From Xanthomonas albilineans (GTDB lineage Bacteria > Pseudomonadota > Gammaproteobacteria > Xanthomonadales > Xanthomonadaceae), in assembly GCF_002939705.1 (NCBI RefSeq), contig NZ_MDCB01000002.1:285491-349490 (forward strand): a stretch of DNA of 64,000 nt. Direction: 5' to 3'. The position numbers and the translations under genes are program-made. The number at the start of each line of letters is the position of its first letter. Position 1 is the first letter of the stretch. Under the pieces are notes generated by a model. It saw nothing but the letters and a program-made list of their open reading frames with translations. It was not told where the DNA came from and did no database searches. This document shows, one piece after another, positions 25,452 to 33,199 of the stretch.

Positions 25452-26873
25452 ATGAGCGAGAAGTATCGCGTCGAACACGACAGCATGGGCGAACTGCAAG
25501 TGCCCATCGATGCGCTGTGGGGGGCGCAGACCCAGCGTGCGGTGCAGAATTTTCCGATTTCCGGCCGACCGATGCCACGCGGCTTCATTCGCGCGCTGGG
25601 ATTGATCAAGGCTGCCGCAGCTGGTGTCAATGCAGAATTGGAATCGCTGCCCAAGGCCGTGGCCAAGGCGATCCAGGCTGCTGCGCTGGAAGTGGCCGAC
25701 GGCCGCCACGATGCGCAGTTCCCGGTCGATATCTACCAGACCGGCTCGGGTACCTCGTCGAACATGAACGCCAACGAGGTCATCGCCACGCTGGCTTCGC
25801 GTGCGGCAAAGTCCGGCGCCAAGGCCACATCGGCGGTGCATCCCAATGACCACGTCAACCTCGGCCAGAGTTCCAACGACGTGGTGCCCACGGCGATTCG
25901 CGTGTCGGCGCTGCTGGCAGCGCAGGAGCAGTTGCTGCCGGCGCTCAAGTACTTGCGCAAGGTCATCGACAAGCGCGCCAGGCAGTTGGAGCGCGTGGTC
26001 AAGACCGGGCGCACGCACCTGATGGATGCGATGCCGCTGACATTCGGCCAGGAATTCGGCGCCTGGTCGGCGCAATTGGCCTCGGCGCAGGAGCGGGTGA
26101 GCGATAGCCTTAAGCGGCTGCGTCGGTTGCCGCTGGGCGGCACCGCGATCGGCACCGGCATCAATGCCGATCCGCGCTTCGGCGGTAAGGTCGCCAAGGC
26201 GCTGTCGACGCTGACCGACTGCAAGTTCGAAAGCGCCGACAACAAGTTCGAAGGATTGGCCGCGCAGGACGATGCGGTGGAGTTGTCCGGCCAACTCAAT
26301 GCGCTGGCGGTGGCGCTCATCAAGATCGCCAATGACCTGCGCTGGATGAATGCCGGGCCGCTGGCCGGTCTCGGCGAGATCGAGTTGCCGGCACTACAGC
26401 CGGGTAGTTCGATCATGCCCGGCAAGGTCAACCCGGTGATTCCCGAGGCCACGGTGATGGTGTGCGCGCAGGTCATCGGCCACCATACCGCGATTACTGT
26501 CGCCGGGCAGACCGGCAACTTCCAGTTGAACGTGACCTTGCCGCTGATCGCGGCGAATTTGTTGGAATCGATCCAGTTGTTGAGCAACGTGTCGCGGCGA
26601 TTGGCCGACAGTGCCATCGCTGGCTTGCGCGTGCGCGAGGAGCGGGTGCGCGAGGCGCTGGAACGCAATCCGATCCTGGTCACTGCACTGAATCCGATCA
26701 TCGGTTACGAGAAGGCGGCTGCAATTGCCAAGCGCGCCTACAAGGAAAACCGTCCGGTGCTGGACGTGGCTGCCGAGGACAGCGGCCTGAGCAAGGATGC
26801 ACTGCGCCGTTTGCTGGATCCCGCAGCACTGACCGAAGGTGGGATTCATGCTGGTGCGAGCGGGGGCGGTTGA
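25452..26873 (+). CDS. fumC: Fumarate hydratase class II
   Basis: 473 residues from the ATG at 25452, which follows GGAGA; an upstream in-frame ATG adds 27 unconserved residues. It hydrates fumarate to malate and is the iron-independent, oxidant-stable fumarase. It shows the GSSIMPGKVNPVIPE signature, TGSGTSSNMNANEV, HPNDHVNLGQSSND and TGRTHLMDAMPLTFGQE. The gene is convergent with the lipoprotein gene at 26918. Both fumC and the suc genes are TCA-cycle genes, but they are not in one operon. Confidence 0.95.
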   Translation: MSEKYRVEHDSMGELQVPIDALWGAQTQRAVQNFPISGRPMPRGFIRALGLIKAAAAGVNAELESLPKAVAKAIQAAALEVADGRHDAQFPVDIYQTGSGTSSNMNANEVIATLASRAAKSGAKATSAVHPNDHVNLGQSSNDVVPTAIRVSALLAAQEQLLPALKYLRKVIDKRARQLERVVKTGRTHLMDAMPLTFGQEFGAWSAQLASAQERVSDSLKRLRRLPLGGTAIGTGINADPRFGGKVAKALSTLTDCKFESADNKFEGLAAQDDAVELSGQLNALAVALIKIANDLRWMNAGPLAGLGEIELPALQPGSSIMPGKVNPVIPEATVMVCAQVIGHHTAITVAGQTGNFQLNVTLPLIAANLLESIQLLSNVSRRLADSAIAGLRVREERVREALERNPILVTALNPIIGYEKAAAIAKRAYKENRPVLDVAAEDSGLSKDALRRLLDPAALTEGGIHAGASGGG

Positions 26874-26917
26874 GTCGCGTGTGCGTTGGAGAGCGATGCT
26901 GGTTGGTGTCGCCGGAT

Positions 26918-27361
26918 TCAGTGCCGCTCGGCCTGCAGGTTGTCGAAGCTCTCGCGATACGCCTGCAGTGGCGGGATATCGTGCAATAGCGCCTTCTGCA
27001 ACGCGTGGATTTCCGGTGTGGACGGGAAGCCTACCGAGCGCATGTTCGGGTCCGCCGGTGCGGTTTCCAGGCTGTGCTGGCGTTGCATCTGCAATTGCAT
27101 GAACAACTGTTGCAACTGAACGCGTTGTGCCTCGGGCAATGGCAGTTGGATGTCGTCGATGCGCAAGCTGCCATCGGGGCCGATGCTGGCATTGGCGGCT
27201 GGTGCACGGCGCAGCATCACGGTCATGCTGTCCACCGCCACGCGCGGCTTGTTGCGTTCGGCACGCGCGGATGCCGCGTCGCCACCGTGCCCGCCGCAGG
27301 CGGCCAGCAGCAGACATAGCGAAAACAGGGCAAGCCAGGCGAGCAGTGTTTTTTTCTTCAT
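26918..27361 (-). CDS. Lipoprotein, paralogue of the next gene (DUF2884/YggN-like)
   Basis: 147 residues from ATG 27361 (MKKKTLLAWLALFSLCLLLAACGG). It has a lipoprotein signal with lipobox LAAC and the +2 residue Gly, so it probably goes to the outer membrane. The mature part has ASIGPDGSLRIDDIQLPL, the same IGxDGSLxID block as the upstream lipoprotein, and a Gln-rich helix. It is the last gene of the GntR/ABC operon by orientation, 152 nt after its paralogue. Its function is unknown; the family name is a tentative match. Longer in-frame starts upstream would bury the signal peptide and were rejected. Confidence 0.75.
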   Translation of the reverse strand: MKKKTLLAWLALFSLCLLLAACGGHGGDAASARAERNKPRVAVDSMTVMLRRAPAANASIGPDGSLRIDDIQLPLPEAQRVQLQQLFMQLQMQRQHSLETAPADPNMRSVGFPSTPEIHALQKALLHDIPPLQAYRESFDNLQAERH

Positions 27362-27513
27362 CGTTCGGCGATGGCGCAGGAAAGTTCCTGCTATTTTAGA
27401 GCGCGTTAAGCGAGATACGTTAGTCGTCAGCGGTGTGTAGAGGATTTTGCTTTGCTGCCAACAAGGCAAACCGGGGGCTGGCATCTTGGCGCTGATGGTC
27501 AATACGCTGCCGA

Positions 27514-28095
27514 TTACCTGTCCGAATCCTTGCAGTGCTGAATCTCGCTGTGTTGCAAATGTGCGTAGGGACGGAGCGTCGGCAGCTTTTGTACGAGTAA
27601 GTTCTGCACCGTTTGCAGTGCCGCGATCTGACCGCAGATGTGCATGGCTGCCTGTTTCACCTGTTCGGCCTGGGCTTCGATGTTCTCGCCGATGTGGCCA
27701 GTATTGCCGGTGAAGACACTGGATAGCGCCTCGCCAGTGGCCTTGATTCCCAGTGCCGCGCCTTGCTTGCCGACCTCCATGCCCTGTTTGCCGAGCGTTT
27801 CGAGTTGCCCTCGATACGCCATCAGCAGCGCGCGCTGCTCGGCGTTGAGCGCGACGTGTTTGCCGTCGATCGACAAGCTGCCGTCGTGGCCGATGATGGC
27901 CGGTGGTTGGCCTGCGGCATTGAGGATGATGTCGCCGTTCAAGACCGTCGTGCTATGCACGTCATGGTGATTTGCGTAGGTATTGTCGGCCGTGGTCGAA
28001 GGATGGCAGGCAGCCAGAGTCAGTAAGCACGCCAGCACAATGCCGGCCATGGGCAGTGAGGAGCAATGCTGCATCGGAATGTTTTCGTATGGCAT
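27514..28095 (-). CDS. Lipoprotein with DUF2884/YggN-like domain
   Basis: 193 residues; the start may be ATG 28095 or ATG 28074 (MQHCSSLPMAGIVLACLLTLAACHPS). The lipobox is LAAC. The mature chain has DIILNAAGQPPAIIGHDGSLSIDGKHVALNAEQRALLMAYRGQL, then a long helix (KQGMEVGKQGAALGIKATGEAL) as in YggN proteins, and a C-terminal cysteine pair. It lies 27 nt downstream of the DUF4097-like gene and shares the IGxDGSLxID block with the next gene, suggesting duplication. Its role is unknown; an envelope-stress function is inferred from the operon. Confidence 0.78.
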   Translation of the reverse strand: MPYENIPMQHCSSLPMAGIVLACLLTLAACHPSTTADNTYANHHDVHSTTVLNGDIILNAAGQPPAIIGHDGSLSIDGKHVALNAEQRALLMAYRGQLETLGKQGMEVGKQGAALGIKATGEALSSVFTGNTGHIGENIEAQAEQVKQAAMHICGQIAALQTVQNLLVQKLPTLRPYAHLQHSEIQHCKDSDR

Positions 28096-28122
28096 AGAGC
28101 AGTGGTGTATGGGGCTGCCAGG

Positions 28123-28950
28123 TTAACGTGGTTTGGGCAAGTGGACGTTGCCGCGCACCCCGCGCTGGTGGATGTCGCCGCTGCCGGTTCGTTGCACGCT
28201 CAGGTTGCCGCCGATGTTGTCCAAGCCCAGGTTGCCGGAGCCGATGCTATGGAGCGCGACATTGCCGGTGACATCATTCAACCGCACGTTGCCGGAGCCG
28301 ACGCTGTCGATCTGCACATTGCCATGTACGTTGTGTACGCTCAGGTCGCCCGGGCCGACGTTGCCGACCTTGACGTCGCCGCCGACCTGGGTGACCGTGC
28401 CGTCGCCCGAGCCGAGCGTTGGCATGGTCAGGCTGCCGATGCCGTGCAATTCCACCTCTCCCGATCCCACAGTGACGGTGACTGGGCCATTGATGGCGGA
28501 CGCATGCAGGTCGCCGGAGCCGACCCTGGCTTCGAGTGATGCGACGCTGCCGATGTCGGCATTGCCAGAACCCAGGCGCAACTGCACTTGCAGGTTGGCA
28601 GGAACGTTACCGGCCATGTTCAGATAGGCATAGTGGTTGCCCTGGTTGATGCCGTGAATCGTGCCTTCCTGTCGTAGGGTCACCACCAGCGTATCGCCAT
28701 CGCGCCGCTGGTGTACGGTGAGTTCCTTCAGCATGTCCGCATCGGAGGCGCAGGCGCTGCCGCGCAATTCGGAGATGCCGTTGCCGTTGCCGTTGCCGGT
28801 CAGTTTGATGGTGTTTTGTTGTACGTCCAATAGCACCGACTTGATGCCATCCAGTTTTAGTTTTAGTTCGCGCGGTTCGGAATACTTACACTCGTCGGCC
28901 ATGGCCACGGCAGGCACAAGCAGCGCGCACAGGACGAAGGTCTTGCGCAT
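28123..28950 (-). CDS. Secreted DUF4097-like beta-helix protein
   Basis: 275 residues with a clear signal peptide (MRKTFVLCALLVPAVAMA). From about residue 115 onward it consists of ~18-20 residue repeats built on GSGNxxIxxVxG (LRLGSGNADIGSV, ARVGSGDLHASAI, TVGSGEVELHGI, LGSGDGTVTQV, SVGSGNVRLNDV, SIGSGNLGLDNI, RTGSGDIHQRGV), the pattern of a right-handed beta helix of the DUF4097 type. It is therefore periplasmic or surface-located. It sits between the ABC permease (49 nt upstream) and two lipoproteins. No enzymatic motif is visible. Confidence 0.82.
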   Translation of the reverse strand: MRKTFVLCALLVPAVAMADECKYSEPRELKLKLDGIKSVLLDVQQNTIKLTGNGNGNGISELRGSACASDADMLKELTVHQRRDGDTLVVTLRQEGTIHGINQGNHYAYLNMAGNVPANLQVQLRLGSGNADIGSVASLEARVGSGDLHASAINGPVTVTVGSGEVELHGIGSLTMPTLGSGDGTVTQVGGDVKVGNVGPGDLSVHNVHGNVQIDSVGSGNVRLNDVTGNVALHSIGSGNLGLDNIGGNLSVQRTGSGDIHQRGVRGNVHLPKPR

Positions 28951-28999
28951 GGTGGAAATCCTTGCTGATCAAAAAGGAGAAACGGGGCAGAGCAACAGG

Positions 29000-29980
29000 T
29001 CAGGCTTCGTCGCGCCAGCGACGCAGGTAGATCGCGGCACCGATGAAGGCGACGCCGATCGCTGCACCGATCCAGATATCGGGTTGCTGGAAGATGCGCC
29101 AGGCACCGCTGAGCTGGATCGTGTTGGCCAGGTCCTGCGCACTGTCGATCTGTGTCGGTGGCGCGCTTTTGCTCAGCACCGGCAGCCAGGTACCGGGCAT
29201 CACGCTCAGCAGGCCGCGGTAGAGCACCGTGTACCAGATCAAGTTGTCGTTCAAATGCAGCATCGGCAGGATGTTCATCATGCTGGTGGTAACGCAGCCG
29301 AGGATCGGGATCAGCACTGCCCACAGGAACGGCTTGGAGCGTGCCCAGGCCGAGCAGAACATCAGCCAGCCGATTGTCGGCAGCGACCACATCGCGTAGA
29401 TCGGCAGGTTGGACAGCACGCCGGCGATGATGTGCAGCGGATGCGAATGGGTGAAGACCGCGCCGCTTTGTTGGACGCCGTTGAACGACAGGGTCAAGGC
29501 GGTGACTAGCCACAGCGCTATGCCGACCAGCAGGCCGATTCCCAGCGCCAGGATCGGCGCCAGCAGCAGTGCCCATGCGGCCTTGGACAGTACCGTACTC
29601 AGATCCGACACCGGCAGTGATTTCCAAAACAGCACGCTACGGTCGCGGCGATCGTCGTACAGTGCGCCCAGCGCGTAGAAGAACACCACGAAGGCCATTA
29701 CGATACAGGCCAGCAGCACGCCGGCCAGCATGGTGCCGTCGCCAATCGTGCCGATGATTTCGTGGGCCCTTTCCGGAGTATCTCCCAAATGGATGTCGTT
29801 GCTGTCGCCACTATGGCCTGCCACGCTGCCGATCATTGTCAGCAGCGCGTACAGTACGGCCACGATGCCGCCGGTGATGACCGGCGCCCATAGAAAACCG
29901 CCGCGATGTTCCCAAAACTCGCGCTTGAGCAGCCACTTGAACGTGGACATGGACGTGATGGTCTTGGCGGGAGTATTCAT
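29000..29980 (-). CDS. ABC transporter permease of the GntR-linked operon
   Basis: 326 residues from ATG 29980, overlapping the ATPase stop by 4 nt. About six hydrophobic segments are seen (around residues 30-50, 85-110, 140-170, 195-230, 240-260, 300-320). A large extracytoplasmic loop before the last helix carries the segment LPVLSKSAPPTQIDSAQDLANTI. The N-terminus (WLLKREFWEHRGGFLWAPV) and ALGALYDDRRDRSVLFWKSLPVSD are typical of ABC-2-type permeases that pair with YtrB/BcrA-like ATPases. The substrate is unknown; in related systems it is a cell-wall-active peptide or a lipid-linked precursor. Confidence 0.85.
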   Translation of the reverse strand: MNTPAKTITSMSTFKWLLKREFWEHRGGFLWAPVITGGIVAVLYALLTMIGSVAGHSGDSNDIHLGDTPERAHEIIGTIGDGTMLAGVLLACIVMAFVVFFYALGALYDDRRDRSVLFWKSLPVSDLSTVLSKAAWALLLAPILALGIGLLVGIALWLVTALTLSFNGVQQSGAVFTHSHPLHIIAGVLSNLPIYAMWSLPTIGWLMFCSAWARSKPFLWAVLIPILGCVTTSMMNILPMLHLNDNLIWYTVLYRGLLSVMPGTWLPVLSKSAPPTQIDSAQDLANTIQLSGAWRIFQQPDIWIGAAIGVAFIGAAIYLRRWRDEA

Positions 29981-30858
29981 GCGTAGGTGCCCTTCATGAT
30001 GGCGACGAACAGATCGGCCAGGCCGGGGTTGCGGGTTTCGCCGAGTGTGGCGAGGTCTGCCTGCGCCACGCTGTCGTAGAGAAAGACCGATTTGCCGAAT
30101 GGCAGACTGCGCTCGTCGATGGGGCGCAGTGCGCGCGCTTCCTCGCTGCGTTCGGCAGGTACCAGCAGTTCGGTGTAGCGTGTGGCAATGTCTTCTATAT
30201 CGGCGCTGAGCACGATGCGACCGTCGCGGATGAACAGCACGTCGGTGAGGATGTGTTCGACCTCTTCCACCTGATGGGTGGTGATGACGATGGTCTTTTG
30301 CGCGTCGAAGTAGTCCTCCAGCAGGCGCTGGTAGAACTCTTTGCGGTACAAAACGTCCAGCCCCAGGGTCGGTTCGTCTAGCACCAGCAAGCGCGCGTCG
30401 ATAGACATCACCAGCGCCAGGTGCAATTGCACGATCATGCCCTTGGACATTTCGCGCACGCGCAGTTTGGGCGAGAGCTTGGTGTTGGCGAGGAAACGCT
30501 CGCATTTGGCACGGTCGAAGCGTGGATGCACGCCAGCGACGAAGTCGATCGCCTCGCGCACCCGCATCCAGCGTGGCAGTACCGCGACGTCGGCGATGAA
30601 GCACACTTGGTTCATCAACGCGTCGCGCTGCTTGCGCGGGTCCAGGCCGAGCACGCGCAGTTCGCCTTCCACTGCGGTCAGGCCGAGCATTGCCTTCAAC
30701 GCGGTGGTCTTGCCCGCGCCGTTGGGACCGATCAGGCCAACGATACGCCCGGGCTGGATGACGAAAGATGTCTCGGCCAGTGCTGGCTCGTTATTGTAGG
30801 TCTTGCGCAATCCTTGCGCGAAGACAACGGATTCGGAGGCGGGGACAGCGGCGGTCAT
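29977..30858 (-). CDS. ABC transporter ATPase (YtrB/BcrA-like)
   Basis: 293 residues from ATG 30858 (MTAAVPASESVVFAQGLRKTY), overlapping the GntR stop by 4 nt. It has Walker A GPNGAGKTT and Walker B LLVLDEPTLGLD. The signature is MSKGMIVQLHLAL instead of LSGGQ, as is common in drug/bacitracin-type ABC-2 ATPases. The H-loop is ITTHQVEEVE. A C-terminal extension of about 80 residues follows the nucleotide-binding domain. The tight overlaps with the regulator and permease imply translational coupling. Confidence 0.93.
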   Translation of the reverse strand: MTAAVPASESVVFAQGLRKTYNNEPALAETSFVIQPGRIVGLIGPNGAGKTTALKAMLGLTAVEGELRVLGLDPRKQRDALMNQVCFIADVAVLPRWMRVREAIDFVAGVHPRFDRAKCERFLANTKLSPKLRVREMSKGMIVQLHLALVMSIDARLLVLDEPTLGLDVLYRKEFYQRLLEDYFDAQKTIVITTHQVEEVEHILTDVLFIRDGRIVLSADIEDIATRYTELLVPAERSEEARALRPIDERSLPFGKSVFLYDSVAQADLATLGETRNPGLADLFVAIMKGTYA

Positions 30859-31217
30859 GGTGTTCTCTCCTTTGACAACAGGTCTTCTAACGTAAGGCCA
30901 AGACGCTGGATGCGTTCCAGTATCAAGGGCCAATCTTCAGTGAGAAAGCGTTCGCGTTCGCTGCCGCGCAGTTTCTGCGCCGCTTCCTCGGTCATGAACA
31001 TGCCCAGTCCGCGGCGTTTTTCGACCAGGCCTTCGTCGGCCAATTCCTGGTAGGCCCGCGAGACAGTGATCGGGTTGAGTTTGTACTCGGCGGCGACCTG
31101 GCGCACCGAGGGGAGCGCGTCACCGGGTTTGATGAGGCCGTCGAGCATCATTGCGATCACCTTATCTTTCAGTTGCCGGTAGATGGGAGCGCCGTCGCTC
31201 CAATGAATGTCGCTCAT
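30855..31217 (-). CDS. GntR-family regulator, YtrA subfamily
   Basis: 120 residues. The N-terminal winged helix (APIYRQLKDKVIAMMLDGLIKPGDALPSVRQVAAEYKLNPITVSRAYQELADEGLVEKRRGLGMFMTEEA) is followed by only a short helical tail, which defines the YtrA subfamily. These regulators repress the ABC operon they belong to and are released by cell-envelope antibiotics. It sits 2 nt after the small membrane protein and overlaps the ATPase start. HpaR1 of X. campestris belongs to the same subfamily; orthology cannot be claimed from here. The repeated AAGTACA at 31469-31494 is its likely target. Confidence 0.92.
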   Translation of the reverse strand: MSDIHWSDGAPIYRQLKDKVIAMMLDGLIKPGDALPSVRQVAAEYKLNPITVSRAYQELADEGLVEKRRGLGMFMTEEAAQKLRGSERERFLTEDWPLILERIQRLGLTLEDLLSKERTP

Positions 31218-31219
31218 GC

Positions 31220-31462
31220 TCAGCTCCGTGGGTGCAATACGCGTGCGAAGGAGAAGTAAGGCATCGACAGCGAGGTGCGCAGCTGTCTGGTCGTTGGTGG
31301 GGTGACGGGTGTTGCATCGTCGGCTTTGCCGGTGCGAAGGGGGCTGCCGCCATCAGCTCGCATCCGTCCCAGGCTGTACAGGGCGCCGATCCCGCCAGTC
31401 AGGAGCAGGGCGCCGACGATCAGTGCGGCTGGGACGTGGTGCCGGAGGCGTTCGTGGCGCAT
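31220..31462 (-). CDS. Small single-pass membrane protein, first gene of the GntR/ABC operon
   Basis: 80 residues: a short basic N-terminus (MRHERLRHHVP), one hydrophobic helix (AALIVGALLLTGGIGALYSLG, about 12-32) and a polar, Pro/Thr-rich C-terminal part. No cysteine follows the helix, so it is more likely a signal-anchored protein than a lipoprotein. Its family is not recognised. Support comes from position: it begins just after a strong promoter and ends 2 nt before the GntR start, so it is the first translated gene of the operon. Confidence 0.6.
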   Translation of the reverse strand: MRHERLRHHVPAALIVGALLLTGGIGALYSLGRMRADGGSPLRTGKADDATPVTPPTTRQLRTSLSMPYFSFARVLHPRS

Positions 31463-31468
31463 CGCTTC

Positions 31469-31494
31469 TGTACTTGTTTATTGGTGTTGTACTT
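31469..31494 (-). promoter_or_regulatory. Direct repeat AAGTACA-N12-AAGTACA, candidate YtrA-type operator
   Basis: On the minus strand AAGTACA occurs at 31494-31488 and 31475-31469, between the -10 box and the first start codon. Exact repeats placed where a repressor would block initiation fit the autoregulated GntR operon; binding is inferred. Confidence 0.45.
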
Positions 31495-31495
31495 A

Positions 31496-31523
31496 ACTAT
31501 ATCACTATTTCGTAACGTGTCAA
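31496..31523 (-). promoter_or_regulatory. Sigma70 promoter of the GntR/ABC operon
   Basis: On the minus strand the -35 box TTGACA (31523-31518), a 16-nt spacer and the -10 box TATAGT (31501-31496) lie 34 nt before the first start codon. A perfect -35 and a one-mismatch -10 make this one of the clearest promoters in the window. Confidence 0.75.
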
Positions 31524-31581
31524 CCCACCGCATCCCAACCTTCGGTATGGTCGCAGGTGTCTTCATACTCCATGGTGTCCG

Positions 31582-32148
31582 ATGAAACCTCCCAAGCATT
31601 TGTTTTTCCTAGCGATCCTGGCTGCTGTCGGTGCCGTCGGCAGCGCCTGGGCGGCCTCTTTGCTGGATGTGGATTACCGCCCGCTGGCCGGCAAGGACGC
31701 GATCAATCTGAACAAAACCTATGGCGGCAAGGTGTTGTTGGTGGTCAATACCGCGAGCAAATGCGGCTATACCCCGCAGTACGAAGGCCTGGAGAAGTTG
31801 CAGCAGCGCTATGCGGCGCAGGGTTTCAGCGTGCTGGGTTTCCCGTCCAACGACTTCATGGGGCAGGAGCCGGGATCGGAAAAGCAGATTCAGGAGTTCT
31901 GCACGCTGACGTATGGGGTCAAGTTCCCGATGTTCGAGAAGGTGCATGTGGTCGGCAACGAGGCAACTACGTTGTACCGGCAATTGACCCAGGCCACCGG
32001 CGTGGCGCCTGGCTGGAACTTCCATAAATATTTGATCGCCCGCGATGGTCGCGTGGTGGCGCAGTTCCCGAGCAAGGTCACGCCGGACGATCCGGCATTG
32101 CGCAGCGCCATCGAACGCGAACTGAAAGTGCAGTCCGGTTCACATTGA
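31582..32148 (+). CDS. Exported glutathione peroxidase-family thiol peroxidase
   Basis: 188 residues. A signal peptide (MKPPKHLFFLAILAAVGAVGSAWA) places it in the periplasm. The peroxidatic cysteine is C61 in NTASKCGYTPQYEGL. The family's FPCNQF motif is FPSNDF here, so the usual glutamine of the catalytic tetrad is Asp. The WNFxK motif is present (GWNFHKYLI). GQEPGSEKQIQEFC supplies a second cysteine, so thioredoxin-type reduction is more likely than glutathione. It detoxifies hydroperoxides in the envelope. It is divergent from the GntR/ABC operon and not in an operon with its downstream neighbour. Confidence 0.88.
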   Translation: MKPPKHLFFLAILAAVGAVGSAWAASLLDVDYRPLAGKDAINLNKTYGGKVLLVVNTASKCGYTPQYEGLEKLQQRYAAQGFSVLGFPSNDFMGQEPGSEKQIQEFCTLTYGVKFPMFEKVHVVGNEATTLYRQLTQATGVAPGWNFHKYLIARDGRVVAQFPSKVTPDDPALRSAIERELKVQSGSH

Positions 32149-32236
32149 ATGCAAAGCAACATCTCTGCCGTGCGTGCGACAATGCGGCCCCTGCGCCATC
32201 CCGGCGCGTGCAATTCACTTCTAGGAAAGTAAGCGA

Positions 32237-33184
32237 ATGAAGATGGCAATACGCGGCGCCGCGGCGTCACTGGTGATGGGGATGGTGGTGATGGTGGGCA
32301 ATGCGTTCGCGGAGGGGCCGGCGGTCAATAAAGCGGCGGCACTGAGCAGTGAGAAACAGAAGGTCAGTTACGCGATCGGCATGGATGTCGCGCGTTCGTT
32401 CGAGCCGATTGCCCAGGATATCGATCTGAATGCGTTGCAGCGTGCGATCGAGAATGCGTTCAAGGGCGGCAAGCCGTTACTGTCCGACGAGCAGACCAAG
32501 GCGACCGACACGGCGCTGCGCACCCAGTTGGCTGCGCGTAGCGGTCAGCCAGCGCCGGGCGTGGCACCAGGCAGTCAACCGCCGCAGGTCTCCAAGGAAA
32601 ATGTCGGGCTGATGCTGGGCGACCGTGCGGTCGGCCCATCGTTGGCGCGCATCCAGAAGGACATCGACCTGCCGACGCTGCTGGGTGCAGTGCGTACCGT
32701 GTTTGCCAAGGGCGAGACGGTCATGACCCAGGAGCAGGCAGCGGCCACCCTGCAGGCATTCGGCGCCTCCAAGCAGGCCGCGATGGCCACGGAGAACCGG
32801 GAAAAGGGCAATACCTTCCTGGCGCACAACAAGACCCAGAAAGGCGTGATCACCACGCCCTCGGGGCTGCAGTACATGGTGCTGCGTCAGGGCAGCGGCG
32901 AGCGGCCGATGCCGACCAGTAAAGTACGGGTGAACTACGAAGGCAAGCTGCTTGACGGCACTGTCTTCGATAGCTCCTACAAGAATGGTCAGCCGGCTGA
33001 GTTCATGCTCAACCAGGTGGTTCCGGGCTGGAGCGAGGGCGTCGCGCTGATGCCGGTCGGCTCAAAGTACCGCTTCTGGATTCCTTCCAACCTCGGCTAC
33101 GGTGCCAAAGGGACGCCGGGTGGTCCGATCGGTCCGGATGCGACGTTGACTTTCGACGTTGAACTCTTGGGCATCCTTAAGTAA
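32237..33184 (+). CDS. FKBP-type peptidyl-prolyl isomerase (FkpA/Mip-like)
   Basis: 315 residues with a signal peptide ending near GNAFA. Two tandem FKBP-N dimerisation segments are visible: KQKVSYAIGMDVARSFEPIAQDIDLNALQRAIENAF at about 37-75, and VGLMLGDRAVGPSLARIQKDIDLPTLLGAVRTVF at about 120-155. The catalytic FKBP domain occupies about 210-315 (GLQYMVLRQGSGERP, VRVNYEGKLLDGTVFDSSY, VVPGWSEGVALMPVGSKYRFWIP, TLTFDVELLGI). It is a periplasmic folding catalyst. The duplicated N-domain makes it longer than E. coli FkpA (~270). Confidence 0.92.
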   Translation: MKMAIRGAAASLVMGMVVMVGNAFAEGPAVNKAAALSSEKQKVSYAIGMDVARSFEPIAQDIDLNALQRAIENAFKGGKPLLSDEQTKATDTALRTQLAARSGQPAPGVAPGSQPPQVSKENVGLMLGDRAVGPSLARIQKDIDLPTLLGAVRTVFAKGETVMTQEQAAATLQAFGASKQAAMATENREKGNTFLAHNKTQKGVITTPSGLQYMVLRQGSGERPMPTSKVRVNYEGKLLDGTVFDSSYKNGQPAEFMLNQVVPGWSEGVALMPVGSKYRFWIPSNLGYGAKGTPGGPIGPDATLTFDVELLGILK

Positions 33185-33199
33185 CCGAAAGGACATCAC

